From: Bradyrhizobium canariense | GTDB lineage: Bacteria > Pseudomonadota > Alphaproteobacteria > Rhizobiales > Xanthobacteraceae | Length of the DNA: 64,000 bases | Direction: 5' to 3' | Assembly: GCF_900105125.1 (NCBI RefSeq) | Contig: NZ_LT629750.1 | Location: 4,553,001 to 4,617,000, forward strand | Part shown: piece after piece, positions 52,599 to 61,206 of the stretch | How the letters are laid out: each line of letters starts with the position of its first letter | Numbering within the stretch: the first letter of the stretch is position 1 | The notes under the pieces: generated by a model | Told to the model about the DNA's origin: nothing | Databases searched by the model: none | What the model saw: only the letters and a program-made list of their open reading frames with translations | Position numbers and translations under genes: made by a program

Positions 52599-55500
52599 TT
52601 ATTCGGCTGGAGCGTGCTCGGCGATCGACGAATGGCCCGCCTGATGGGCGTGGCCGCGTTCGCGGAAGCCTTCAATGACGGCGTAGAACACCGGGACAAA
52701 CAAAAGAGTGAGCACCGTGGCCGCGAGCATGCCGCCAAACACGGTTGTTCCGATCGATTGCCGGCTGGCGGCGCCCGCGCCGCTGGCAACCATCAGCGGC
52801 ACCACGCCCAGGATGAACGCGAACGCCGTCATCAGGATCGGACGAAGCCGAAGGCGCGCGGCCTCCATCGCGGCTTCCACGATACTCAGACCTTCCTGCC
52901 GGCGGCGCTTGGCGAACTCGACGATCAGAATCGCGTTCTTTGCCGACAATCCGATCAGCATCACGAGACCGATTTGCGAGTAGACGTCGGTCTGCATGCC
53001 CCGCACGAACAGCGCCAGGAACGCGCCGAACAGAGCCAGCGGCACCGCGAACAGCACCATGAACGGCATCGTCCAGCTTTCATACTGTGCTGCCAGAATG
53101 AGGAAGACGAACACAATGGCCAGGACGAACACGACCGTGGCGATCGATCCCGCTTTCAGTTCCTGATAGGTGATGCCCGTCCATTCGAACGCGAAGTCAC
53201 GCGGCAGTGCGATCGCCGCGGCGCGCTCCATCGCGGTGACCGCCTGTCCCGAGCTATAGCCGGGCGCAGGACCGCCATTGACCAGCGCCGAAGCATAATT
53301 GTTGTAGTGCGGCACGGTTTCCGGACCAACGATCGGCTTCAGAAGACCAAGCGTGCTGAGCGGCACCATGCCGCCCCCGGCATTGCGCACATAGAGGCGC
53401 GCGAGGTCGCTTGCCGCCGCACGCGTATCCGTATCGGCCTGCAGCGTCACCCGGAACGTACGGCCGAACAGATTGAAGTCGTTCACATACAGCGAGCCGA
53501 GAAAGATCTGCAACGTGTTGAACACATCGGGGATGTTAAGCCCGAGCAGCTTCGCCTTGGTGCGATCGAGGTCGTAGTTGAACTGCGGCGTCGAGGTCGA
53601 GAACGACGTAAACAACTGCATCGGATTGAGCTCGGGCTGCTTGCGCGCCTCCGCGATCAAAGCCTGCGTGGCCTCGTTCAGCGCGAAGCTGCCGCGCCCG
53701 GTGAGATCCTCGACCTGGAATTCGAACCCGCCGGTCGTACCGAGACCGGGAATCGAGGGCGGATCGAAACTCAGGACGAAAGCCTCGGGAATAGCGAGCA
53801 GCTTGAACCGCACATCCGACACCAAACGCATGGCGCTTTGAGATGGCGGGCGCTCGTCCCACGGCTTGAGGATGGCAAACTCCACCGCCGAATTCGACTG
53901 CGCCGCGTTGGTGAGGAAGTTCAGCCCGCTGATCGAACCGACGATATCGACACCCGGCGTGCTTTGCAGGAGATCGCGGACCTTCATCGCGACTTCATCC
54001 GTGCGCTGCAATGACGAACCGTCCGGAAGCTGAATCACCACAAAGAAATAGCCCTGGTCCTCCACCGGCAGAAAGCTCGAGGGGATGCGCTGGGAGAGAT
54101 AATAGGTCGCGCCGAGCACGATCACGAACAGCGTCAGGATCGCCCAGCGCAACTGGATCAATCCGCGCACCATGCCGGCATAGCCATGCGACAGCCAGTC
54201 GAATCCTCTGTTGAACCAGCGAAACAGCACAAAATTGGGCGGCGGCCGATGCCGCAGGAACGCCGCACTCAACGCGGGGCTCAAGGTGAGGGAGTTGAAC
54301 GCCGAAATGCCGACCGAGATCGCGACCGTCAGAGCAAACTGGTTGTAGAGACGGCCGGCAACGCCCGGAATGAACGCGACCGGGACGAACACGGCCATCA
54401 GCACCGCGGTCGTCGCAATGATCGGGCCGGTCACTTCGGCCATCGCTGCCTGTGCGGCGCGAAGCGGCGGCAGGCCGTTTTCGAGCTGCCGCTCGACGTT
54501 CTCGACCACGACGATGGCGTCGTCGACAACCAGTCCGATCGCAAGCACCATGCCGAGCAGACTCAGCATGTTCAGCGAAAAGCCCATCACCTCCATCACG
54601 GCCAATGTCGCGATCAGCGACACCGGTATGGCGATGGTCGGAATGAGCGTCGTGCGCCAGTTCTGCAGAAAGACGAAAACCACCAGGATGACCAGGCACA
54701 GAGCTTCGGTCAGGGTGATGATCACGTCGCGCTTGGCCGCCGAGACGAACCGCGTGGTGTCATAGTGAAGACCGTAGGCGATCCCCTTCGGAAAACGCTT
54801 GGACAACTCCTCCATCTTGTCCTTGACGTGCTGCTGCAGGTCTAGCGCATTCGACCCCGGCATCTGGAACACGGCGAGAACCACCGTCGGGTCCGCCCCG
54901 AAAACGGCGGTGGAGGAATATTGCAAAGCGCCGAGTTCGACGCGCGCCACGTCCCGCAATCGCACGATCGCGCCGGTGGCAGTGTCGGACCGGACGATGA
55001 TGTCCTTGAATTGTTCGGGATCGCTGAGCCGGCCGGTGGCGTTGACCTGCATCTCGAACGGCGTGCCGGGGGGCGCCGGTGATTGTCCGATCTTGCCGGC
55101 GGCGACCTGGACGTTCTGCTCGGCGACGGCTTGCTGGACATCGACAGCGGTGATGCCGAGCTTGGCAAGCTTGTCCGGATCGAGCCAGATCCGCATCGAA
55201 TAACGGCGTTCACCGAAAATCTGGACGTCGCCGACACCCGGCACGCGCTTCAAGGGATCGACGATCTGCAGATAGGCGTAATTGCTCAGCGCGACCGGAT
55301 CGACGGAGCGGTCCGGCGAAACGAGGTTTACGATCAGCACGAAGTTGGGATTCTGCTTCTTGATGATCACGCCGGCCTGGTTGACGATCGCCGGCAGCGC
55401 CGCGGCCGCCTGCGCCACGCGATTTTGCACGTCGACCGCGGCGATGCTCAGGGGGTAACCGACATCGAAGGTAATCGTAATGGTCGACGAGCCGTCATTG

Positions 55501-55748
55501 GAACTTGCGGATGACATGTACGTCATCCCCTGCACGCCGTTGATCTGCTGCTCGAGCGGCGTCGTGACGGTGTCGGCGACCACTTGCGCGCTGGCGCCGG
55601 GATAGATCGCGCTGACGACCACCTGCGGCGGCGTGATGTCAGGGAATTGCGAAACCGGGAGCAGGAAATAGCAAATGGCGCCCGCCAGCACCATGATGAT
55701 GGCGATCGACGAGGCGAAGATCGGACGGTGAATGAAGAAACCAACCAT
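52599..55748 (-). CDS. HAE1-family RND multidrug efflux permease
   Basis: The 1049-residue protein is a full-length RND pump: FFIHRPIFASSIAIIMVLAGAICYFLLPVSQFPDITPPQVVV opens it, GLVVDDAIVVVENVERQL holds the proton-relay Asp pair in TM4, and VLFAVPLALFGAFLALF and IGLSAKNAILIVEFAKRR are the TM10 to TM11 regions with the coupling Lys. Large periplasmic loops at about 40-330 and 560-870 form the pore and drug-binding domains. It exports drugs or solvents by proton exchange with the adaptor encoded downstream. Probably repressed by the divergent TetR regulator. Confidence 0.95.
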   Translation of the reverse strand: MVGFFIHRPIFASSIAIIMVLAGAICYFLLPVSQFPDITPPQVVVSAIYPGASAQVVADTVTTPLEQQINGVQGMTYMSSASSNDGSSTITITFDVGYPLSIAAVDVQNRVAQAAAALPAIVNQAGVIIKKQNPNFVLIVNLVSPDRSVDPVALSNYAYLQIVDPLKRVPGVGDVQIFGERRYSMRIWLDPDKLAKLGITAVDVQQAVAEQNVQVAAGKIGQSPAPPGTPFEMQVNATGRLSDPEQFKDIIVRSDTATGAIVRLRDVARVELGALQYSSTAVFGADPTVVLAVFQMPGSNALDLQQHVKDKMEELSKRFPKGIAYGLHYDTTRFVSAAKRDVIITLTEALCLVILVVFVFLQNWRTTLIPTIAIPVSLIATLAVMEVMGFSLNMLSLLGMVLAIGLVVDDAIVVVENVERQLENGLPPLRAAQAAMAEVTGPIIATTAVLMAVFVPVAFIPGVAGRLYNQFALTVAISVGISAFNSLTLSPALSAAFLRHRPPPNFVLFRWFNRGFDWLSHGYAGMVRGLIQLRWAILTLFVIVLGATYYLSQRIPSSFLPVEDQGYFFVVIQLPDGSSLQRTDEVAMKVRDLLQSTPGVDIVGSISGLNFLTNAAQSNSAVEFAILKPWDERPPSQSAMRLVSDVRFKLLAIPEAFVLSFDPPSIPGLGTTGGFEFQVEDLTGRGSFALNEATQALIAEARKQPELNPMQLFTSFSTSTPQFNYDLDRTKAKLLGLNIPDVFNTLQIFLGSLYVNDFNLFGRTFRVTLQADTDTRAAASDLARLYVRNAGGGMVPLSTLGLLKPIVGPETVPHYNNYASALVNGGPAPGYSSGQAVTAMERAAAIALPRDFAFEWTGITYQELKAGSIATVVFVLAIVFVFLILAAQYESWTMPFMVLFAVPLALFGAFLALFVRGMQTDVYSQIGLVMLIGLSAKNAILIVEFAKRRRQEGLSIVEAAMEAARLRLRPILMTAFAFILGVVPLMVASGAGAASRQSIGTTVFGGMLAATVLTLLFVPVFYAVIEGFRERGHAHQAGHSSIAEHAPAE

Positions 55749-55783
55749 GAAATTTTCCGACCTTGACGTTCAATGCGAGCCGA

Positions 55784-55801
55784 TGTTACCTGTCAGTAAC
55801 A
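55784..55801. promoter_or_regulatory. Palindromic operator candidate 1
   Basis: TGTTACCTGTCAGTAACA is an imperfect palindrome (TGTTAC ... GTAACA) in the gap between the RND pump start and the TetR start. It shares the half-site GTTACC/GTAAC with the second copy at 55808-55823, so both are likely binding sites of the adjacent TetR protein. Confidence 0.65.
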
Positions 55802-55807
55802 GGCCAC

Positions 55808-55823
55808 GTTACCGACCGGTAAC
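55808..55823. promoter_or_regulatory. Palindromic operator candidate 2
   Basis: GTTACCGACCGGTAAC is a palindrome with half-sites GTTACC and GGTAAC, 24 bases centre to centre from the first copy, between the divergent RND and TetR genes. It lies about 48 bases before the TetR start codon and would allow autoregulation as well as repression of the pump. Confidence 0.65.
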
Positions 55824-55870
55824 ATTTGGGTCAAGTGGTGGTGCTATGAAAAACCACAGGGGGACGTGAA

Positions 55871-56491
55871 ATGCCGGGTGCCCCGCTCGCCGCTGTTCGT
55901 CCGCGTGAACGCATTCTTGCCGCCGCACGAGAGCTGTTTCACCGGCACGGCATCCGCGGCGTCGGGGTCGACACCATCGCCGACGCGGCCGGCACCAACA
56001 AGATGACCCTCTATCGGCATTTCCAATCGAAAGACGATCTTATTCTTGCCTATGTGCGCGCGGTCGCGGCGGAAGGCGAGGCGATGTGGCAGGAAATCGC
56101 GCGCGACCATCCCGGCGATTCACAGGCGCAGCTCGACGACTGGCTGATGCGCGCGGCAAAATGCGTCAGCGTCGATGGCCGCGGTTGCGACCTCGCCAAC
56201 GCCGCCGTGGAGTTGACGGAGGACGATCATCCGGCCCGGCGGCTGATCGAGGAGTTAAAGACCGACCACCGCGATCGCCTGGCGTCGTTGTGCCACGCGG
56301 CCGGCGTCGTTCAGTCGGAGGCGCTTGCCGACACGCTCACGCTGTTACTGGAAGGTGCGCGCGTCAGCCGGCTGGCTGCGGGGCGAAAAGGCCCAAGCGC
56401 GGAATTCATTCGAACCGCGCAAACCGTCATCCAGTCGTTCAAGACCAAGCCCAAGGCGAAGCACAAAGACGCACGACCCCGGCATGCGTGA
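55871..56491 (+). CDS. TetR/AcrR-family transcriptional regulator
   Basis: The 206-residue protein has a TetR DNA-binding domain at about 10-55: RILAAARELFHRHGIRGVGVDTIADAAGTNKMTLYRHFQSKDDLI, matching the family signature. The ligand-binding domain follows, with a RDHPGDSQAQLDDWLMRAAKCVS stretch; the C-terminus is basic (KTKPKAKHKDARPRHA). It is divergent from the RND pump across 122 bp holding two palindromes, so it most likely represses the pump and itself, released by a substrate drug. Confidence 0.93.
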   Translation: MPGAPLAAVRPRERILAAARELFHRHGIRGVGVDTIADAAGTNKMTLYRHFQSKDDLILAYVRAVAAEGEAMWQEIARDHPGDSQAQLDDWLMRAAKCVSVDGRGCDLANAAVELTEDDHPARRLIEELKTDHRDRLASLCHAAGVVQSEALADTLTLLLEGARVSRLAAGRKGPSAEFIRTAQTVIQSFKTKPKAKHKDARPRHA

Positions 56492-56506
56492 GCGCTGAGC
56501 GATCCT

Positions 56507-57769
56507 TCAGAGGATCTCGCCGACGACATCGGTGATCGCTTCGTAGACGAGGCTGAGCTCGTTTCGGTCGCTGCAATAGGGCGGCATGATGTAGATCGTG
56601 TTGCCCAGCGGCCGGATCAGCAAATTCCGCGACAGAAAACCCTGATAGAGACGGGGTCCGATAGCGGCCATATAGCCTGCATCGCTCGATGCGATATCCA
56701 ATGCGGCGATCGAACCGATCTGCCGGACATTGGTAAATCGGCGATCTTCGCGGAAACGATCAAGTTGCGCCGAATGCACGCGGGAGACGGCCGCAATGCG
56801 TTCCAGCACTGGTTCTTTCTCCCAAATCTCGAGATTTGCCAGCGCCGCCGCGCAGGCGATCGGGTTTGCGGTGTAGGAACTGGAATGAAAGAAGGTGCGG
56901 CTGCGGTCCGTCGAATAATGCGCGTCAAAAATATCGGCGCGGCACAGCGTGACCGCCAACGGAAGCGAACCGCCGGTGAGCCCCTTGGAGTAGCACGCGA
57001 TATCCGGCGTCACCTTGGCCTGCTCACACGCGAATAGCGTGCCGGTCCGGCCCCATCCCGTCATGACCTCGTCGGCAATGAACAGCGCGCCATGCGTTTC
57101 GCAGACGCGCTTCATCTCAGACAGGACATCAGGCGTATAGATCAGCATGCCGCCCGCGCCAAGGATGAGCGGCTCGACAATCAGCGCGGCAACTTCACCC
57201 TTGCCGCAGGCAGCATTAAGCGCATCCAGCGTCGCTTCCTCGCGGCCGGCCGACGGAAAGGGCAGCCGCGCGACATCGAACAGCAGGGGATCATAGGGCG
57301 CGTTGAACACGCCGCGTTCGCCCACCGACATTCCGCCGATGGTGTCGCCGTGATAGGCACCCTCGAGCGCCAGAATGCCGGTGCGCTTCTCGCCGCGATG
57401 ACGCCAGAACCCCAGCGCCATTTTCAACGCGACCTCGACCGAGGTCGACCCGCTGTCCGAGAAGAACACATATTCGAGTCCCGGCGGCGTCATCGCAACC
57501 AGCCGGCGCGCCAGTTTCTCTGCGGGTTCGTGCGTGAACCCGGCGAAGATCACCTGATCGAGACGGTCGGCCTGGTCCTTGATCGCCTGCATGATGTGCG
57601 GGTGACGATGGCCGTGGGTGACGACCCACCAGGACGAGATCGCATCGAAGATGCGCCGGCCATCGGCGGTCTCCAGCCACGCGCCCTCGCCTCTCGCGAT
57701 CAGTGTCGCATCCGGTTGCACCGCGTGCTGGGTGAACGGATGCCAGATCGGAGACGCCGACTTCGTCAT
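56507..57769 (-). CDS. bioA: Adenosylmethionine-8-amino-7-oxononanoate aminotransferase
   Basis: The 420-residue class-III aminotransferase makes 7,8-diaminopelargonate in biotin synthesis using SAM as amino donor. Visible motifs: IWHPFTQ and [19 protein letters not shown] at the start, [13 protein letters not shown] (PLP phosphate loop), [19 protein letters not shown] and the PLP Lys262 in [17 protein letters not shown]. The Trp-Trp-x-x-x-HGH stretch is characteristic of BioA. The start overlaps the bioD stop (ATGA). It is the last gene of the cluster and is convergent with the TetR gene. Confidence 0.95.
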   Translation of the reverse strand: MTKSASPIWHPFTQHAVQPDATLIARGEGAWLETADGRRIFDAISSWWVVTHGHRHPHIMQAIKDQADRLDQVIFAGFTHEPAEKLARRLVAMTPPGLEYVFFSDSGSTSVEVALKMALGFWRHRGEKRTGILALEGAYHGDTIGGMSVGERGVFNAPYDPLLFDVARLPFPSAGREEATLDALNAACGKGEVAALIVEPLILGAGGMLIYTPDVLSEMKRVCETHGALFIADEVMTGWGRTGTLFACEQAKVTPDIACYSKGLTGGSLPLAVTLCRADIFDAHYSTDRSRTFFHSSSYTANPIACAAALANLEIWEKEPVLERIAAVSRVHSAQLDRFREDRRFTNVRQIGSIAALDIASSDAGYMAAIGPRLYQGFLSRNLLIRPLGNTIYIMPPYCSDRNELSLVYEAITDVVGEIL

Positions 57770-58404
57770 GCCATCTCCTGAAGGAAGTCTTCTGTTCGGA
57801 AATGCCGGGCGAAAGCCACCCGCAGCGACGGGCCGGTCAGCGGATCGAGATACGGCAGACGGCCGAGATGACGCACGTTTCCCAGATCGGTGATGATCCG
57901 TTCCGACTCCGGGTTCTCGTCGCCGATGAACGCAATGCCGGCAATGGCAATGCTGCGGGCCCGCAGGGCTTCGACCGACAAAAGGCTATGATTGATGGTC
58001 CCCAGGCTGGTGCGGGCGCAGAGCACGACGGGCACGTTCCACCGCGCCATGACGTCGATATAGGTCACGTTGCGCGTCAACGGCACCAGCAATCCGCCGG
58101 CGCCTTCGACCACCAGCGGCCGGTCCGTATCTGGTAACGCGAGACCATCCGGATCGATGACTATTCCGTCGCGCTCGGCGGCAAGATGCGGCGAGGCCGG
58201 CGTCCGCAGTCTGTGGACTTCCGCCAATACACGTTCCGGAGAAAGGCCGGACAATCGCAGGACCGTGGCGCGGTCTGTCTCCTCCTCGACCCCCGCCTGG
58301 ATCGGTTTCCAGTAAACGCCGTCAAGCGCGCCAGCGAGGCCCGCGGCAAAAACGGTTTTGCCGATGCCGGTGTCGGTCCCGGTCACGATGATGCGCGCGC
58401 TCAT
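57766..58404 (-). CDS. bioD: Dethiobiotin synthetase
   Basis: The 212-residue ATP-dependent carboxylase has the P-loop [15 protein letters not shown] (8-15), [10 protein letters not shown] and [12 protein letters not shown] (the conserved Glu and Gly-rich segment near 110), followed by [21 protein letters not shown]. It closes the ureido ring of dethiobiotin from 7,8-diaminopelargonate and CO2. Length is normal for the alphaproteobacterial type. It overlaps bioF by four bases upstream and bioA by four bases downstream. Confidence 0.95.
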   Translation of the reverse strand: MSARIIVTGTDTGIGKTVFAAGLAGALDGVYWKPIQAGVEEETDRATVLRLSGLSPERVLAEVHRLRTPASPHLAAERDGIVIDPDGLALPDTDRPLVVEGAGGLLVPLTRNVTYIDVMARWNVPVVLCARTSLGTINHSLLSVEALRARSIAIAGIAFIGDENPESERIITDLGNVRHLGRLPYLDPLTGPSLRVAFARHFRTEDFLQEMA

Positions 58405-59531
58405 GCGGCCTTGCGCAAGTCTTCGGACAGCGCCTCGAACAGGCTTGCCACGGTCGGCTCATCGACGTTCAGTGTCAGCGCAATGCGCAGGCGCGCGGTC
58501 CCTTCAGGGACCGTCGGCGGGCGTATCGCCCGGATATCGTAACCTTTGCGCTGCAAGGCCGACGCCAACGCAACCGCCGCCTGATCGGAGCCGATGATGA
58601 CCGGAACGATGTGCGAGCCTGACGGTTCGATGTTGCACTGGCGACGCAGCTCGTTGCCCGCGAATTGAACCAGACGCGCCAGCCGCTCCCTTCTCTCGGG
58701 GTTCGACCGCGATATTTCGAGGGCGACACGTGTGATCGCCGCGGTCAGCGGCGAAGGCGCCGTCGCAAAAATGAACGGGCGCGACCGGTTGACCAGAAAA
58801 TCGCGAACGACCCTCGGCGCAAGGATGAATCCGCCGACCGTGCCAAGCGCCTTGCCGCAGGTGTGCAGGGTGATGACGTTGTCGCGGCCTTCGAAGGCCG
58901 CCGCGAGGCCTCGTCCCTGCGGACCCAGCACGCCGGTCGCATGCGCTTCGTCGATCACGACCATGGCGTCGTGGCGCTCCGCTACCGCGAGCAGTTCAAC
59001 GAGGTTTGGACTGTCGCCATCCATGCTGTAAAGGCTTTCGACCGACAGCCAGGCCCGCCCTTTCCCCCCGGCCTTGCGCCAACGCACGATCGCGGAGTCG
59101 AACGCATCGACATCATTGTGCGGCACGCGGACGAACTCGGCGCGGCCCCTGCGAAGTCCTTCGTGGACGCTTGCATGAATCAGTTCATCGTGGACGACGA
59201 GATCCCCGGTTTGCGGCAGCGTCGAGAAGATCGCGAAATTGGCGACATACCCGCCACCGAAATACAACGCGGTCTCGGCACCGAAATAGGCGGCAGCCTC
59301 GGCTTCCAGCGCCTCGTGCTCGGGATGATTGCCGCGCAACAGGCGCGAGCCGCCCGAGCCCACAGGCACGCCGCGCCCCACGGCCTCGGCGGCGGCTTGC
59401 CTCAATTCTGCTGACTCAGCCAATCCGAGATAGTCGTTCGATGTAAAGTCGATTCCGGAACGTTCGCGAAGCGAACGTAACCGCCCCCGATCCGCGAGTT
59501 CACGCAAGTCCGCTTCGAAAGCGCCATACAT
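58401..59531 (-). CDS. bioF: 8-amino-7-oxononanoate synthase
   Basis: The 376-residue alpha-oxoamine synthase condenses pimeloyl-ACP (or -CoA) with alanine. Motifs are [42 protein letters not shown], the PLP aspartate region [18 protein letters not shown], and PLP Lys227 in [13 protein letters not shown]. The ATG at 59531 is chosen; the TTG at 59537 gives only two extra residues. This is the first recognised gene of the bioF-bioD-bioA unit; bioB is not in the window. Confidence 0.95.
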   Translation of the reverse strand: MYGAFEADLRELADRGRLRSLRERSGIDFTSNDYLGLAESAELRQAAAEAVGRGVPVGSGGSRLLRGNHPEHEALEAEAAAYFGAETALYFGGGYVANFAIFSTLPQTGDLVVHDELIHASVHEGLRRGRAEFVRVPHNDVDAFDSAIVRWRKAGGKGRAWLSVESLYSMDGDSPNLVELLAVAERHDAMVVIDEAHATGVLGPQGRGLAAAFEGRDNVITLHTCGKALGTVGGFILAPRVVRDFLVNRSRPFIFATAPSPLTAAITRVALEISRSNPERRERLARLVQFAGNELRRQCNIEPSGSHIVPVIIGSDQAAVALASALQRKGYDIRAIRPPTVPEGTARLRIALTLNVDEPTVASLFEALSEDLRKAA

Positions 59532-59537
59532 CGTCAA

Positions 59538-59648
59538 TCACCGTTTAGCCGACGCCGCCTTGCGAATGCGCAGCCGGGCCGCAAGCTTCGTCAGACCGAT
59601 TGCTTCGGCAACGTCCGGGCCCGAAACGCACCTGACGGGACAACCCAT
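59538..59648 (-). CDS. Possible 36-residue ORF upstream of bioF
   Basis: An ATG at 59648 (minus strand) opens a short frame that ends with TGA at 59538, six bases before the bioF start. Its residues include VAEAIGLTKLAARLRIRKAASAKR, which reads like the basic C-terminal tail of a Bradyrhizobium protein. It may be a leader peptide or the remnant of a lost upstream biotin gene; it has no ribosome-binding site I can recognise and may not be translated. Confidence 0.25.
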   Translation of the reverse strand: MGCPVRCVSGPDVAEAIGLTKLAARLRIRKAASAKR

Positions 59649-59676
59649 TGAACCTGCTTATCGCTTTTCGCAACAG

Positions 59677-59955
59677 TTACTTGGGAGGGTGATGGTGCCC
59701 AGGGAGGGAATCATACGCACCACCGACACGACGAACCGCTATTTGTCCTTCGCATGGTGGCTTGAGCGCTTGGCATAGTGCACGGAGATTCGCTACATGG
59801 CGAAATCCACTATCGCGCGAGCCCTGTTTTGTTATTGGCGGGCAGCCTAGCTCGCAGAGATAAAGGAACCGCGCCGCGCGCTCCAGGTCGGCAACCGTCG
59901 AAGAATCAGTCAAGCGTTTCCGGACGTACGCGAACCAGCGCGGTTTGCAACTCAT
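59677..59955 (-). CDS. Possible small protein coupled to the AraC regulator
   Basis: The 92-residue frame opens with an ATG overlapping the AraC stop (ATGA, 59952-59955). Its first third (VRKRLTDSSTVADLERAARFLYLCELG) has coding-like composition, but the rest has irregular codon use and no recognisable motif, so it may be an extension without function or the remains of a gene. No family is recognised. Confidence 0.3.
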   Translation of the reverse strand: MSCKPRWFAYVRKRLTDSSTVADLERAARFLYLCELGCPPITKQGSRDSGFRHVANLRALCQALKPPCEGQIAVRRVGGAYDSLPGHHHPPK

Positions 59956-61025
59956 GTAATCGGCTTTTCGGCTACAACCGACTGGCCGGCTTGCAGGGCC
60001 GCTCGCGCCTGGCGGGGCGTCATGCCATAGACACGCTTGAACAGGCGCGTGAAGTCGGCAGCCTGCATATCCAATCCACAGGTCCAGGCAAGGCGGCCGA
60101 CTCCGATGAGGTCCGTCGTCCTCAAGGCATCGACGAAACGGCGCAGCCGAACGTCGCGCAAATATCCTGCCACGGTGAGACCGTTCTCCGAGAACATTTT
60201 GTAGAGCTGGGTCCGCGATACGTTGATGCCCCGCCAGATATCGTCGGGCGTCAGTTCGGGGCGATGATAGTTCTCCTCGATGAAGGCAATCGCCCGTGTG
60301 AATTCCTTGCTCGATAGCTCCTGAGGCGGTCCTTGCCGCGACAACTCGCCGCGCAGCAGATGAATGAGAAGTTCGGCTGTCGACTCCAGCACGATCTCGA
60401 AGTCCTGCGTGTCCATCCTCCTGTACGACTCGAACAGCAGGCGCATCTGGGCGCCGACAAAAGGCGCCAGCGGAGCGGAACTGAGGGAGCGAAGGATGAA
60501 GCGGTCGTCAGAGAGATCAGTCTCGAGCGCGGCGGCTAGGCGTGTTCGCGGCAGGAAAATTGTCGCCATGCGGACCCGGCGAGACCGCGCCGTCACCTCG
60601 ACCGTGCTTTGGACCATCCCGAGGTCTCCGGATCTCAGGCTGACGAGATCGGCTGCGGTCTCTTCGCTGTATTCTCCGGACAGGACGTAGTCGAATACGA
60701 CACCATTGATCTTGTCGGCGGCCGCGTCCGCTTCGGTTCGCTTTGCTTCCACGCAGGAGTTGGACGTCAGCTTGTAGAAAGCGACGTTGTTTCCGACGAG
60801 CCAGGCCGTGGTGCTGTCGAGCGGCATCCCCTCCGATTCGCCGATGGTTCGGACATAGCTGCGACGAAACAGGTTGGTGTCCGCGAGATAGTCCGCATTG
60901 TGCGCGTGGGGATCGAGGCTGCTTCGTTCCCCGTAGATGAAGCGCGCAGGACGCTTTGGGGACGACTCGGGAGCTATTTGAGAGGAAGCGCGCGGTTCCG
61001 GGCGATCGCTTGAATGATTAACCAT
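59952..61025 (-). CDS. AraC-family transcriptional regulator
   Basis: The 357-residue protein has a sensory N-terminal part (AraC-binding-like: about 60-220, with VSLRSGDLGMVQSTVEVTARS and RLAAALETD) and a C-terminal double helix-turn-helix (about 255-345) with FIEENYHRPELTPDDIWRGINVSRTQLYKMFSENG and FTRLFKRVYGMTPRQARAALQ, the AraC signature. No membrane segment. It is divergent from the large Ig-repeat protein gene across 181 bp that contains inverted repeats, so it may control that gene. The ATG at 61025 is used; the upstream ATG at 61085 lacks a site. Confidence 0.9.
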   Translation of the reverse strand: MVNHSSDRPEPRASSQIAPESSPKRPARFIYGERSSLDPHAHNADYLADTNLFRRSYVRTIGESEGMPLDSTTAWLVGNNVAFYKLTSNSCVEAKRTEADAAADKINGVVFDYVLSGEYSEETAADLVSLRSGDLGMVQSTVEVTARSRRVRMATIFLPRTRLAAALETDLSDDRFILRSLSSAPLAPFVGAQMRLLFESYRRMDTQDFEIVLESTAELLIHLLRGELSRQGPPQELSSKEFTRAIAFIEENYHRPELTPDDIWRGINVSRTQLYKMFSENGLTVAGYLRDVRLRRFVDALRTTDLIGVGRLAWTCGLDMQAADFTRLFKRVYGMTPRQARAALQAGQSVVAEKPIT

Positions 61026-61077
61026 AAAGGATCTTGTCGCGTGATGAAGTTCTACCGTCCCGCGAGGCGCGCGTTCG

Positions 61078-61096
61078 GATAGCATCCATTGCTATC
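61078..61096. promoter_or_regulatory. Inverted repeat in the AraC-surface protein gap
   Basis: GATAGC (61078-61083) and GCTATC (61091-61096) form a six-base inverted repeat around a seven-base spacer; a second pair, ATGAAGTT (61044-61051) and AACTTCAT (61119-61126), surrounds it. These lie between the divergent AraC and Ig-repeat genes and could be binding sites of the AraC protein. Confidence 0.4.
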
Positions 61097-61206
61097 GAAA
61101 ATTTCGCATTCCGTCCAAAACTTCATGTTTTGCGTACCAGAGGAGTAGCCGTCAGGTTGCTGTTGTGTTTGCTCGGCCATTCTACCTTGCCGGCAAATCG
61201 CTACAC

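Noticed and set aside
52614..54014. Plus-strand frame of 466 residues
   Set aside because: Antisense to the RND permease; His/Arg-rich with no family resemblance.
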